Assembly: GCA_039182125.1 (NCBI GenBank)
Contig: JBCDCH010000007.1
Span: 1 to 64,000 of the forward strand
Reading direction: 5' to 3'
Length of the DNA stretch: 64,000 bases
Source of the DNA: Planctomycetota bacterium
GTDB lineage: Bacteria > Planctomycetota > Phycisphaerae > Tepidisphaerales > Tepidisphaeraceae
The position numbers were made by a program, and so were the translations under genes. The notes below the pieces were generated by a model, which ran no database searches, was not told the DNA's origin, and saw only the letters and a program-made list of their open reading frames with translations. Each line of letters starts with the position of its first letter. Positions within the stretch are counted from its first letter, which is position 1. This document shows, in pieces, positions 42,954-51,941 of the stretch.

Positions 42954-43442
42954 ATGCAATCCCCCCGCGTCGGCATCGTCATGGGCAGCAAGTCCGACTG
43001 GGACACGATGGCCCACGCCCACGAAACCCTCAACAAGCTCGACGTGCCGCACGAGTGCCAGGTCGTCAGCGCCCACCGCACGCCGAAGAAGCTTTACGAT
43101 TACGCCGAGTCTGCACGCGGGCGCGGTATCCAGGTCATCATCGCCGGTGCCGGCGGCGCGGCCCACCTGCCCGGCATGCTCGCGGCGATGACGTCGGTCC
43201 CGGTGCTCGGCGTGCCAGTGCAATCCAAAGCACTCTCGGGCATGGACTCGCTGCTGAGCATCGTGCAAATGCCCGCAGGCATCCCAGTCGGCACCCTCGC
43301 CATCGGCCGCGCCGGCGCGACCAACGCCGCCCTGTTCGCCGCCGCCATCCTCGCGGGCACCGACGACGACTTGCGCGAACGCCTCGACGCCTACCGCGCC
43401 GAGCAAACCCAAGGCGCCGACGTGCCGCTGCCAGTCGATTGA
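42954..43442 (+). CDS. purE: N5-carboxyaminoimidazole ribonucleotide mutase
   Basis: Purine synthesis enzyme that converts N5-CAIR to CAIR; 162 aa. [28 protein letters not shown] and [15 protein letters not shown] are diagnostic. No purK is adjacent. It ends 7 bp before the stop of the convergent pilT gene. Confidence 0.96.
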   Translation: MQSPRVGIVMGSKSDWDTMAHAHETLNKLDVPHECQVVSAHRTPKKLYDYAESARGRGIQVIIAGAGGAAHLPGMLAAMTSVPVLGVPVQSKALSGMDSLLSIVQMPAGIPVGTLAIGRAGATNAALFAAAILAGTDDDLRERLDAYRAEQTQGADVPLPVD

Positions 43443-43449
43443 TGTTGTG

Positions 43450-44658
43450 TCATCGCAACCGCGTGTCGCTGTTGCCGATGCCGCGTAGGGCCATGTTCAA
43501 TGCGTCGACGTTGCTGGCCAGACGCTTGGCTTCGTTGACGTCGATGATCTGCTTCTGGAACAACTCGGTGAGGTGTTGGTCGAAGCTCTGGCTGCCGGCT
43601 TCCTTGTTGCCGACCGTGCCCTTGAGCTTCTCGAACTCGCCTTCGAGAATGTACTTGCGCACCAGCGGCGTCGCCTGCATGATCTCGACGACCGGCACGC
43701 GACCCTTGCCGTCGCGCCGCTTGGCGAGGCGCTGACACACCACCGACACGAGGTTCGTCGCGAGCTGCGTCTGCATCAGCTCGCGTTGGTTCGGGTCGAA
43801 GAGCGACACCACACGCTCGATCGTCATTGGCGCGTTGGTCGCGTGGACGGTGGTGAAGACGAGGTGACCGGTGTCCGCCGCCCGCAGCGCGGTCGACAGG
43901 CTGAACGTGTCACGGATCTCACCCACAAGCAGCACGTCTGGGTCCTGACGCATCGCGGCACGAAGCGCATGGCCATAGCTCTCGGTGTCGGAGCCAACCT
44001 CGACCTGGGACACGAGTGATTTCTTGTCCTCGTGCTGGAACTCGATCGGGTCTTCGACGGTGATGATGCGTTCGTTGCGGGTGCGGTTGATCTTGCCGAT
44101 GACCGCCGCGAGGGACGTCGACTTACCCGAGCCGGTCGTGCCCGAGACGAGGATCAAGCCGCGGTGGACGTCGGAGAGATTCTCGATCTGCGACGGAAGG
44201 TTCAGGTCCTCGAAGTTGGGGATCTTTGTCACGATCCGCCGCATGACGATCGCGAGCTCGCCGCGACTGTGAAAGGTCGCCACGCGGAAGCGGGCCGTCC
44301 CGTCGGGCAAGGCGTAGCTCGTGTCGCAAGAGCCGAGCTCGTGCAGGTTCTTGATCTTCTCTTCCTCGGTGACCAGCTGCTTGACATACTGCTCCATCAA
44401 GTCGTTTTCCATCTCGTCGACGTCGAGGAAGCGAGCGCGGCCGTCGATGCGCATCATCGGCGTGCTGCCGGTCTGCAGGTGGATGTCGGAGGCACCGAGC
44501 TTGATGGAGGTCTTGAGGAACTTCTCCAGCGTGTAGCGGCGTGAGGAATGCTCCTCGACATGTACCTCTTGCACGTCAGCCCCGCGATCAATGCCGGCGG
44601 AGGTTTTCTCGAGTTCGTCAATCGAAACGCCGGCGACACTGCCTGCTGCACTGGACAT
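43450..44658 (-). CDS. pilT: Type IV pilus retraction ATPase PilT
   Basis: Secretion-type ATPase of 402 aa. The PAS-like N-terminal domain ([17 protein letters not shown]), Walker [12 protein letters not shown], Asp box (ITVEDPIEF), Walker B LLVGEIRD and His box FTTVHATNA are all present, with the AIRNLIRE-like C-terminus replaced by NMALRGIG. The ATG at 44658 has GGAG at the right distance; an upstream TTG adds 8 residues. No pilin or pilB gene is adjacent. Confidence 0.92.
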   Translation of the reverse strand: MSSAAGSVAGVSIDELEKTSAGIDRGADVQEVHVEEHSSRRYTLEKFLKTSIKLGASDIHLQTGSTPMMRIDGRARFLDVDEMENDLMEQYVKQLVTEEEKIKNLHELGSCDTSYALPDGTARFRVATFHSRGELAIVMRRIVTKIPNFEDLNLPSQIENLSDVHRGLILVSGTTGSGKSTSLAAVIGKINRTRNERIITVEDPIEFQHEDKKSLVSQVEVGSDTESYGHALRAAMRQDPDVLLVGEIRDTFSLSTALRAADTGHLVFTTVHATNAPMTIERVVSLFDPNQRELMQTQLATNLVSVVCQRLAKRRDGKGRVPVVEIMQATPLVRKYILEGEFEKLKGTVGNKEAGSQSFDQHLTELFQKQIIDVNEAKRLASNVDALNMALRGIGNSDTRLR

Positions 44659-44749
44659 CGTGGGGCTCCTGCTGGAAATCAAATCGTGGGACTGCGACGG
44701 TCAAGGAACGATGGTAGCGAACAGACTCGGCCGGGCACACCACAAGAAC

Positions 44750-46042
44750 TCACGCCGCGACCGGCTCGGGGGTGGCCGGTTCGGGGAGGCTGCGCATGCG
44801 AGTGCGGAGAATGAGCAACCATGCGAGCGCAACGACCATCACGGCTATCGCGATCACGAACGGGGCGAACATGGCCAGGTCGAACGCGGCACCGGCGATG
44901 AGCGGGCCGATGACGCGGGCGAGACTCGCCGCGCCGTTGTAGACGCCGTAGGCGGTGCCCTGGCGGGCGTCGTCGGCGTAGCGGCTGAGCAGGCCGGCAC
45001 TGGCAACGGTGTGGATCGACCGCCCGGTCGCCCCGCAAACACCGGCGACGCCGAGCAACCAGAGCACCGGCAGTGCGGTCGTGCCGGTGTAGGCGAGCAG
45101 GCCGAGAATCACGATCGCCGGCCCGGCGATGATCAGGTTCCACTCGCCGAACGCGTCGACCAAGCGCCCGATGAGTCCGCCCTGGATCAGCACGATCACT
45201 AGGCCCACGAGGCCGAAGAAATAGCCGACCTGTGCCTCGCTGAACCCGAACGCACGCTCATCCGCCAGCAGCAACGACGCCACCGGCTCGACCATCACGA
45301 ATGCGAGCATCGCCGTGAACCACGCACCGATCAGTGGCCCGGTCGAGCGATCCGACAGCACCCGCGTCACCGACTTGAACGAGAGGCTGTTGTCTGAGTC
45401 GACGTGCTTGGCCGGCTCGCGCAGGACAGCCGCGGCGAGGATCGCCGAGCCGAACGTGAACCCTGCCGCCGCGAACGCCGGTGCGCTCACGGCGACCCAC
45501 TGGCTGAGCAATCCGCCCAACGCCGGGCCGATGACGAACCCGATGCCGAAGCTCGCGCCGATGAGCCCGAGCGCACGACTACGCGCCCCCGGATCGCCGC
45601 GCGAGACGTCGGCGATGTACGCCTGGGCCGCCCCGACGTTGCCCGCCGTGAACCCGTCGATGATCCGCGAGAGGAAGATGACCCAATACCCGTAGATCGG
45701 CACCGACCACTCGGTCAGCAGCGCCCAACCGAGCAGCACGTACCCCGCGCACGAACCGAGTTGCGAGACGATCAGCACCGGCCGCCGCCCGATCTTGTCC
45801 GAGAGCGCCCCGAGCAACGGTGACGCGATCAACTGGCAGATCGAATACACCGAGAACAACAACCCGACGCCAAAGCCGCTGTCCCAATACCGCTCGGCGA
45901 ACAACGGCAACTGCGGGATAATGATGCCGAAGCCGATGTGCCCCGAGAGCGTCACGGCAAACAGCGTCGCCATCGCCCGCTTGTCGAGTTTGACCCGCGC
46001 CGGCTGCTGTTCGTACTCGAGATCGACGGTCGGACGCTGCAA
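44750..46042 (-). CDS. MFS drug-resistance type transporter
   Basis: 430 aa with 12 predicted membrane segments. Motif A GALSDKIGRRPV between helices 2 and 3 and the opening TLSGHIGFGIIIPQLPLFA place it in the TetA/multidrug DHA1-like part of the superfamily. The substrate is unknown. The TTG at 46042 gives a 22-residue charged N-terminal tail; the ATG at 45973 starts right at the first helix and is the main alternative. It is followed in the same direction by pilT, with no sign of coupling. Confidence 0.82.
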   Translation of the reverse strand: MQRPTVDLEYEQQPARVKLDKRAMATLFAVTLSGHIGFGIIIPQLPLFAERYWDSGFGVGLLFSVYSICQLIASPLLGALSDKIGRRPVLIVSQLGSCAGYVLLGWALLTEWSVPIYGYWVIFLSRIIDGFTAGNVGAAQAYIADVSRGDPGARSRALGLIGASFGIGFVIGPALGGLLSQWVAVSAPAFAAAGFTFGSAILAAAVLREPAKHVDSDNSLSFKSVTRVLSDRSTGPLIGAWFTAMLAFVMVEPVASLLLADERAFGFSEAQVGYFFGLVGLVIVLIQGGLIGRLVDAFGEWNLIIAGPAIVILGLLAYTGTTALPVLWLLGVAGVCGATGRSIHTVASAGLLSRYADDARQGTAYGVYNGAASLARVIGPLIAGAAFDLAMFAPFVIAIAVMVVALAWLLILRTRMRSLPEPATPEPVAA

Positions 46043-46077
46043 GGGCGGAGTCTAGGACCGACCCGTCGTCCGGCATT

Positions 46078-47322
46078 TCAACCCCAACTGTCGCCCACCG
46101 CCGCACACGCTTCGCGCAGGTGCTCGGCCAACTCGGTCGACTCACCGTATCGGTTCTTCAACTGCAGCGGGTCGGCGACGTTGTCGAAGAGCGCGCGGTG
46201 CTCGGGGACGTTGCTCTGGGCGTAGGTGTGCGTGGCGGTGCGGATGGCGCGGAACTCGAAGTCGCCGATGCCGACCAGCGCTTTGCCGAGCCATTGGACC
46301 AGGACGTGGTCGCGCGTGTCGGCGTTGAGGTCGATGCCGTGAACCTCGGGGCAGTCGACGCCGGCAAGCCCGCAGGTGGTCGGGACGACGTCGAGGAGGC
46401 TCGCCAACTCGGTCCGCGGTCCGGGCGTAAGGCCGGGAGCGCGAATGATCAACGGCACCCGCAACGCTTCGTCATACACGCACGACTTCTCGAACCGGCC
46501 ATGGCTGCCGCCCATCTCGCCGTGGTCGCTGAAGAACACGACGATCGTGTCGTCGTCGATCGCGTCGAGCACCCGGCCGATGTTGTGGTCGAGGTTCGCG
46601 ATCTGGGCGTAGTAACCCGCGAGCATCTTGCGCGCCGCCGGCTCGGTCTCGGGCGGGACGTTGCCACGCAGCTCCAACGCATCCGGGTCAAACATAGCCT
46701 CCCACAGCAGCGGCGCGGGGTGGCGGTAGACGCCGTGTTCATCCATGCCGGGGTGCGGGGCCTCGAGACTCAGCACCTGGAACCACGGCTCGTCGCCGAG
46801 GGTCCGCAGGTGTTCGAGGAACAGGTCGGTCAGGGCGTCGGTTTGGAAACCGTGCAGCTCGCGTGGCGGCCACATTTCGTCGCCGACGCTGTAGCGCGTT
46901 CGGTAGTAGTGGTTGGACGCCTCGAAGCCGATCCAGTCGGCGAAGCCGCCCCGCAGGTGCGGATGCACCCAGTAGTCCGCCCCGGCTTGCCAACCGTCCA
47001 CGCCCGACACGCTGCCCAGATGCCATTTGCCCACCCAACCCGTGCGATACCCGGCGTCGTTGAAGTGGTGCGCGATCGTCCGGTTCCACGGCGGCAACAA
47101 ATCACCCTGCACCCGACACCCGTTGGCATGTGCGTGCATCCCGGTCACGATCCCCCCTCGCGCCGGCGTGCAGATCGGATAGTGCGTAAAGCACGAGGTA
47201 AATGTTCGCCCACGCTGAGCCAACCGACCCAGATTCGGCGTCACCGCGTTCGGATCATCACCCAGCACCTGCCCACGCAACTGATCGCACATAAGCCAAA
47301 GAACGTTGGGCCGAACGGACAT
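46078..47322 (-). CDS. Sulfatase (Cys-type, formylglycine-dependent)
   Basis: Type I sulfatase of 414 aa starting at the ATG 47322, where the metal-site pattern RPNVLWLMCDQLRGQ begins. The active-site motif C-T-P-A-R (Cys51 in ICTPARGG) indicates maturation to formylglycine; the maturation enzyme is not here. Further metal residues are in FFSDHGEMGGSHG. No signal peptide is visible from this start, so it may be cytoplasmic or its true start may differ. The substrate, probably a sulfated polysaccharide or ester, cannot be read. Confidence 0.9.
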   Translation of the reverse strand: MSVRPNVLWLMCDQLRGQVLGDDPNAVTPNLGRLAQRGRTFTSCFTHYPICTPARGGIVTGMHAHANGCRVQGDLLPPWNRTIAHHFNDAGYRTGWVGKWHLGSVSGVDGWQAGADYWVHPHLRGGFADWIGFEASNHYYRTRYSVGDEMWPPRELHGFQTDALTDLFLEHLRTLGDEPWFQVLSLEAPHPGMDEHGVYRHPAPLLWEAMFDPDALELRGNVPPETEPAARKMLAGYYAQIANLDHNIGRVLDAIDDDTIVVFFSDHGEMGGSHGRFEKSCVYDEALRVPLIIRAPGLTPGPRTELASLLDVVPTTCGLAGVDCPEVHGIDLNADTRDHVLVQWLGKALVGIGDFEFRAIRTATHTYAQSNVPEHRALFDNVADPLQLKNRYGESTELAEHLREACAAVGDSWG

Positions 47323-47465
47323 CCCGATCAGCATAACCGCTGCGACAACGTGACCAACATGGCGCCAACGGTGTCGATCCCTCTTGCCAGAGACTGGGCA
47401 GCGATTACCGTCGATTTGTCCGGCGATCTGTTGGTCGGCGGTTTTCATTTCAAGGGTCAAGAACG

Positions 47466-50400
47466 ATGCAACAACTGAAGAAGGCGGCCGACCGGGTCGC
47501 ACGATGTGAGACGCTCGAGGCGCGCAAGCTCCTCTCCGCCGCGACGCTTGACCTGGATTGGGGTCAGGGTGATCCGGACGTCCCGGATGGCGTGGGCACG
47601 ATTCAGGCATTCGCGCCTAATGACATCAGCGTCACAGGGCTGACGCCGCTGCCCGACGGCGGAACGCTCATCACCGGGCGGCTCAACAGTTCCATCGGCG
47701 AGGGGATCGTGCTGCGCCGCCTTGCTGACGGTTCGCCAAACCTGAACTTCGGCACCGGCGGCGAGCAGCGCTATGACCTTCTGCCCTTCGGTAAAGTACT
47801 TCCGCAAGCAGACGGCACGTTCATCGCCATGCCGAGCGCGAGCAACGACGACAGCCAGCCGGCGTTGGTTCGGCTCGCCGCTGACGGGACGCTCCTGGGG
47901 CCGTTCTTCGATCCGGACTCCGAACTGACCGGACAGAACCAGGACGTCGAACCCCTGTCCGACGGTGGGTTCTTGCTGGTCACCTATAACGGGCTTGCCA
48001 AGATTAATGCCGACGGGACCGTCGACACCGACTTCGGCGATGACGGCTACGTCGTTGCCGATGTGATCGACTCGGCGCGCTTTCAGTCGTTCGACGCGGC
48101 AGTTCAGGATGACGGGAAGATTCTCGTCGCCGGCGAGAAACGCACCTTCATCCAATCGACCGACGACATGGGTCAGGTGCGACGTTTCAACACCGACGGC
48201 ACGCTCGATACGACCTTCGCAAGTTCGGGAATCTATGAGTTCGGCACGCCGGACTTCATCCTCGAACAGATCGAAATCGTCGACGTCGATTTCACCGGGC
48301 AGACGTCGATCGTCGTCGCCGGCGACAATCGGGACGACGGTTTCTTCGCCGACCCGGCGCGGGACGACACGGTCGTGGTGCGACTGCTGATGAATGGCAC
48401 GCCCGACCCGAACTTTTCCGGTGACGGGGTCGTGCTGTTCGAAGGGCTCGATGTGACTGACATCGCCATCACGCCGGGAGATGGGGTGCTCCTCGGTGGC
48501 CTGCGGATTCCCGACAACCAGCTCGAGTCAACGTCGCTCATGGTTCGGGTCAACGCGTTCGGCGGAATCGACACTGTTAACTTCGGCGATGCCGGGCTCG
48601 TGACCATCGTGGATGAAACACGCGTCCCGCTGTCCCGTGTCCTGTTCTTCCTCGACGACGTGGGGCAAGCGCACTTTGCCACGTCGGCCTACCCGAAGTT
48701 CGACACGTTTGTTTCCGGACTCATCACCGGCGAGGTCTCGCCGGTCGGCGGTGTTGACGCCGACCCGATCACGTTCTTCGATGGCGTGCAAACGTCCTCG
48801 GTCCTCGGCGCGGCTGTCGATTCCAACGGACGTCCGGTCCTGACGGGGAGCTTCATCAACGCGTTCGGTACCGCCCCTGTCGCCCGGTTCACCGACACCG
48901 GATTGCCCGATACGACTTTCGACGGCGATGGCCTGACACTCAGCGCAGGTACCGGGTCTGTGCCCACGTTCTTCGATATCGAAGTCGATGCGTTGAATCG
49001 GGTCGTCACCGGCGGCCAGTCGCGCGGCCCGTTCACACCTGACGGCCAATCCACCGATATCCCGGTCGTGTCCCGCTTCCTCGCCGATGGGACCCCCGAC
49101 CCGTCGTTCGGCACCGACGGCACGGTCAGCTTGTCGACCGATCTTGTCATTCCGAACTTGATTCGACTCGATGTTCTTTCCGACGGTAGTATTTTCGCGG
49201 TCGGAACCGGTCGCGACACCAGCGTCGACGGGAATCCGAGTCGCGCATATGTCGCACGAATCGGGGCGGATGGAACGGTTCTTCTCGGCCCCACCGTGCT
49301 CGCATTGCCCGGCAGCAATCCCGTGTTCACCGAAGTGCTCGCACTGGACCACGGGAACGTACTACTCGGCGGTCGGGTCAACCTCGACGGCGGAACACGG
49401 GCACGAATCGTCATCAAACTCACGCCGACCGGCGATTTCGCCAGTTTCGGCGACAGTGGAGTGCTCTTGCTCGATCAGCCGGGTAGCGACGACGAGGGCA
49501 TCGCACGGTTACTCGCCGACAGTTCGGGCATCTACGCCGTCGGCAATGGCACCGACACGGCAACGTTCGATAAACAGATCATCGTGTCGAAGTTCGACAC
49601 CTCCGGTGACCTCGATCCAAGCTACGGTACCAACGGCACGCTCGTCGTAACCACGTCCGACGCCTCCGATAGCCTGAGGGACGCGGTTCTCTTCGATGAT
49701 GCGAGCGAGGCACCGGGCGAACTGCTCGTGTTGGTCAACCGCTCCACCGGCGACGACCAGTCGGTTCTGGTTCGGATCGACGCAACCGGCGTTGTCGAGG
49801 AACTTGAGACCGGCACCAACATTAGCGGCATTCGTTTGTTGCCGGTCGGTGGAGGGCGCGTGGCGGTGGCGGGCAGGATCGATGGCAAGTTCGCCACATT
49901 CGCCGTGGAACTCGGCCAAGCACCGCAACTCGTACAAAGCAACTTCGACGCGGAGCAGTCAGCGGTATTGAACTTCGAGTTCGACCAGCCGATCACGGCC
50001 GACGCGGCATCGCTTTCGATCGTCAACATGGCGGGCAATCCCCTTGACGCCAACAACTTCGTTGCGACCGTCCGCGGCAACTCGATCCGATTTACCTATG
50101 CCCCCAACGGGGGCAACGCTCCCCTGCCGTCTGGTCGTTACCTGGCGACGCTCACCGGCGTGGCCGACGAGCCGGCGGTACTCAACTTCACCTTCCAGGC
50201 TGCCGATCTCGACGGAGATCTCGATGTCGATCTGTTCGATGCAATCACGCTTCAGCGGAACTTTGGGCGGACTGACGATCCGCTCTACAGCGATGGCGAT
50301 CTGGACTATGACGGGGATGTCGACCTGTTCGATGCGATCGCACTGGTCCGCAACTTCGGAACGAGCTTGCCGCCTGCCGCAGGTTTCCGCGGACTGTTCG

Positions 50401-50498
50401 CCAATGGTCCGGATTCGCTGTTCGGGGACGAGGAGACGGCGGGCATCCTCAAAGCGCCGGCTGACCGTCCACGTGGTCGGCTAGTGCTCGACCGCTGA
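47466..50498 (+). CDS. LEPR-XLL surface protein with delta-60 repeats and dockerin
   Basis: 1010 aa. The N-terminus has CETLEARKLLSA (residues 14-25). Residues 30-820 hold at least nine delta-60 type repeats (GTLDTTFASSGIYEFG, GTPDPNFSGDGVVLF, GLPDTTFDGDGLTLS and others), predicted to form a beta-propeller. A beta-sandwich-like segment (about 825-910) follows. A two-loop dockerin is at about 915-965 (DLDGDLDVDLFDAITLQRNFG-like, then DYDGDVDLFDAIALVRNFG). The architecture suggests a large cell-surface or matrix protein; a function beyond that is not evident. The coding end overlaps the convergent FAD oxidoreductase gene by 50 bp. Confidence 0.87.
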   Translation: MQQLKKAADRVARCETLEARKLLSAATLDLDWGQGDPDVPDGVGTIQAFAPNDISVTGLTPLPDGGTLITGRLNSSIGEGIVLRRLADGSPNLNFGTGGEQRYDLLPFGKVLPQADGTFIAMPSASNDDSQPALVRLAADGTLLGPFFDPDSELTGQNQDVEPLSDGGFLLVTYNGLAKINADGTVDTDFGDDGYVVADVIDSARFQSFDAAVQDDGKILVAGEKRTFIQSTDDMGQVRRFNTDGTLDTTFASSGIYEFGTPDFILEQIEIVDVDFTGQTSIVVAGDNRDDGFFADPARDDTVVVRLLMNGTPDPNFSGDGVVLFEGLDVTDIAITPGDGVLLGGLRIPDNQLESTSLMVRVNAFGGIDTVNFGDAGLVTIVDETRVPLSRVLFFLDDVGQAHFATSAYPKFDTFVSGLITGEVSPVGGVDADPITFFDGVQTSSVLGAAVDSNGRPVLTGSFINAFGTAPVARFTDTGLPDTTFDGDGLTLSAGTGSVPTFFDIEVDALNRVVTGGQSRGPFTPDGQSTDIPVVSRFLADGTPDPSFGTDGTVSLSTDLVIPNLIRLDVLSDGSIFAVGTGRDTSVDGNPSRAYVARIGADGTVLLGPTVLALPGSNPVFTEVLALDHGNVLLGGRVNLDGGTRARIVIKLTPTGDFASFGDSGVLLLDQPGSDDEGIARLLADSSGIYAVGNGTDTATFDKQIIVSKFDTSGDLDPSYGTNGTLVVTTSDASDSLRDAVLFDDASEAPGELLVLVNRSTGDDQSVLVRIDATGVVEELETGTNISGIRLLPVGGGRVAVAGRIDGKFATFAVELGQAPQLVQSNFDAEQSAVLNFEFDQPITADAASLSIVNMAGNPLDANNFVATVRGNSIRFTYAPNGGNAPLPSGRYLATLTGVADEPAVLNFTFQAADLDGDLDVDLFDAITLQRNFGRTDDPLYSDGDLDYDGDVDLFDAIALVRNFGTSLPPAAGFRGLFANGPDSLFGDEETAGILKAPADRPRGRLVLDR

Positions 50499-51456
50499 GG
50501 TGGGCGTGTTCGGCTTTGTCGCCGAGGCACCAGTCGCCGCAGGCGGCGAGGCCGGCGGCTTCGTCGAACACGAACGGCTCGCCCAACGGTTTGTCGCAAC
50601 GGCTGTATCGCCAGCGGTGCGCGGCCTTGTAGATCGGATTAAGCCCGAGCAGGTCCTTGGCGGCAGCGGCGAGATCGTTGGCGACGTCGGCTTTGTCGCG
50701 TTCGAGGTTGGCCTCGGACCATTCGTGACTCGCGAGCAACGTCCACGCATCACGACGGCCGGGGGTGGCCATGAGCCAGCCCGCGATCGGGTGGGTTTCG
50801 ACCATGGCGGCATCGAACGGGACGTCCGGTTCGCCGGCGTAGGCGAACATCCCCGCCCATTGCGGCCGAAGGTGAACCTCGCCGAGCTTTTCCACCACCG
50901 GCGCGGCGATCGGGTGGTCCTCGAGTAGCTCGACGGTCTGCACCGGCGGGCTGGTGAAGACGACCAGATCGAAGCCGCCGACGCAACGCCCGTTCTCGAA
51001 ATGCAGGTACCAGCGATCGCTCTTCTCACCGGCACGGCGTTCGAGCTTGATGAGCTTGCGACGGGTGCGAACGTCGATGTTGGTGGCGAGATACTTGGCC
51101 GGCTCGTTCATGCCGGGCGTGCCGACGTACCGACGGCGCTCGGGTGCGTCGACGACTTCGCCGTTGCGAATGCGGGCGACCTTGCCGATGTAGGGCGCAA
51201 CCAAGCCACGCTCCTGCCAGATTTCCAATGCTTGGGCGAAAGCGTTCGAGGACGCGGTGAAGTACTGTGCCCCGTGGTGGAAACGACGCAGGCTCACGTC
51301 GCCGTCATGGTCGACATCGACGCGGCGTTGGCTGGTGCGTCCGCCCGGGCCGCGCCCCTTGTCGAAGACACTGACACTGCCGCCGTGGGCCACGAAGCGG
51401 TTGGCGAAGGTCAATCCGGCGAGGCCGGCCCCGATGACGGCGGTGTTTGGGAGCAC
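50449..51456 (-). CDS. Renalase-like FAD-dependent oxidoreductase
   Basis: 335 aa. The dinucleotide-binding motif AVIGAGLAGLTFANRF (residues 6-21) is followed by FDKGRGPGGRTSQRR and a C-terminal FAD segment AACGDWCLGDKAEHA, the pattern of bacterial renalase-like NAD(P)/FAD amine oxidase relatives. The substrate is unknown. The stop lies inside the 3' end of the neighbouring surface-protein gene on the other strand. It diverges from the next gene by about 90 bp. Confidence 0.88.
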   Translation of the reverse strand: MLPNTAVIGAGLAGLTFANRFVAHGGSVSVFDKGRGPGGRTSQRRVDVDHDGDVSLRRFHHGAQYFTASSNAFAQALEIWQERGLVAPYIGKVARIRNGEVVDAPERRRYVGTPGMNEPAKYLATNIDVRTRRKLIKLERRAGEKSDRWYLHFENGRCVGGFDLVVFTSPPVQTVELLEDHPIAAPVVEKLGEVHLRPQWAGMFAYAGEPDVPFDAAMVETHPIAGWLMATPGRRDAWTLLASHEWSEANLERDKADVANDLAAAAKDLLGLNPIYKAAHRWRYSRCDKPLGEPFVFDEAAGLAACGDWCLGDKAEHAHLSGRALADHVDGQPAL

Positions 51457-51545
51457 ACCCCGAGGTTAGGAGAAAAGTTCACCGCCGGAACGGCAAGACC
51501 CAAACGGGATGGCGACGAACACGGCGGTAGTCCGATAACTCCGAC

Positions 51546-51941
51546 ATGCTCGCGAAGGCGGCTTACCTGCACATGCGCGCCCGTTGGCGTCAATGGCGTG
51601 GCCATGGCGATCCGCGATTTGCCGAGAAGCTCGCGGTTTGTGAAAAGTGTCCGTTACGTTCGGCACGTGGTGGCGTCTTCTACTGCGGCGTGCCGGTTTG
51701 GGAGCGCCTCACCCCGCGGTCGACGACGGCGGCCGGCTGTGGTTGTCCGCTGCACGTCAAAGCGCGCGACCGGGACAGCCATTGCCCGCTTACCGTCAAT
51801 GGTCGGGAAGTAACGGGTGATTTCGTGACCGCCGGTCCGGTCGGGTCACGCGATGCGTTGGGCAGCAAAGGCGATCATCACCGGGACGATCGTGTCAGGA
51901 AAACATCGGTCGGGGTTGATTCCGAGCCAAGGGACGGACAA
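51546..51941 (+). CDS. Small Cys-rich protein, end uncertain
   Basis: The frame starts with MLAKAAYLHMRARWRQW and shows three cysteine pairs: CEKCPLR, YCGVP and GCGCPLHVKA, then SHCPL. This pattern suggests a small metal-binding protein. The frame stays open to 52070, but the part after about 51800 loses all resemblance and runs into the start of the next gene. The real end, or a frameshift near 51800, cannot be decided; 51941 is given only as an outer bound. Function unknown. Confidence 0.45.

Noticed and set aside
46120-47478. Plus-strand open frame of 452 codons over the sulfatase
   Set aside because: The sulfatase on the minus strand has the active-site motif and metal residues; the plus frame is a shadow.
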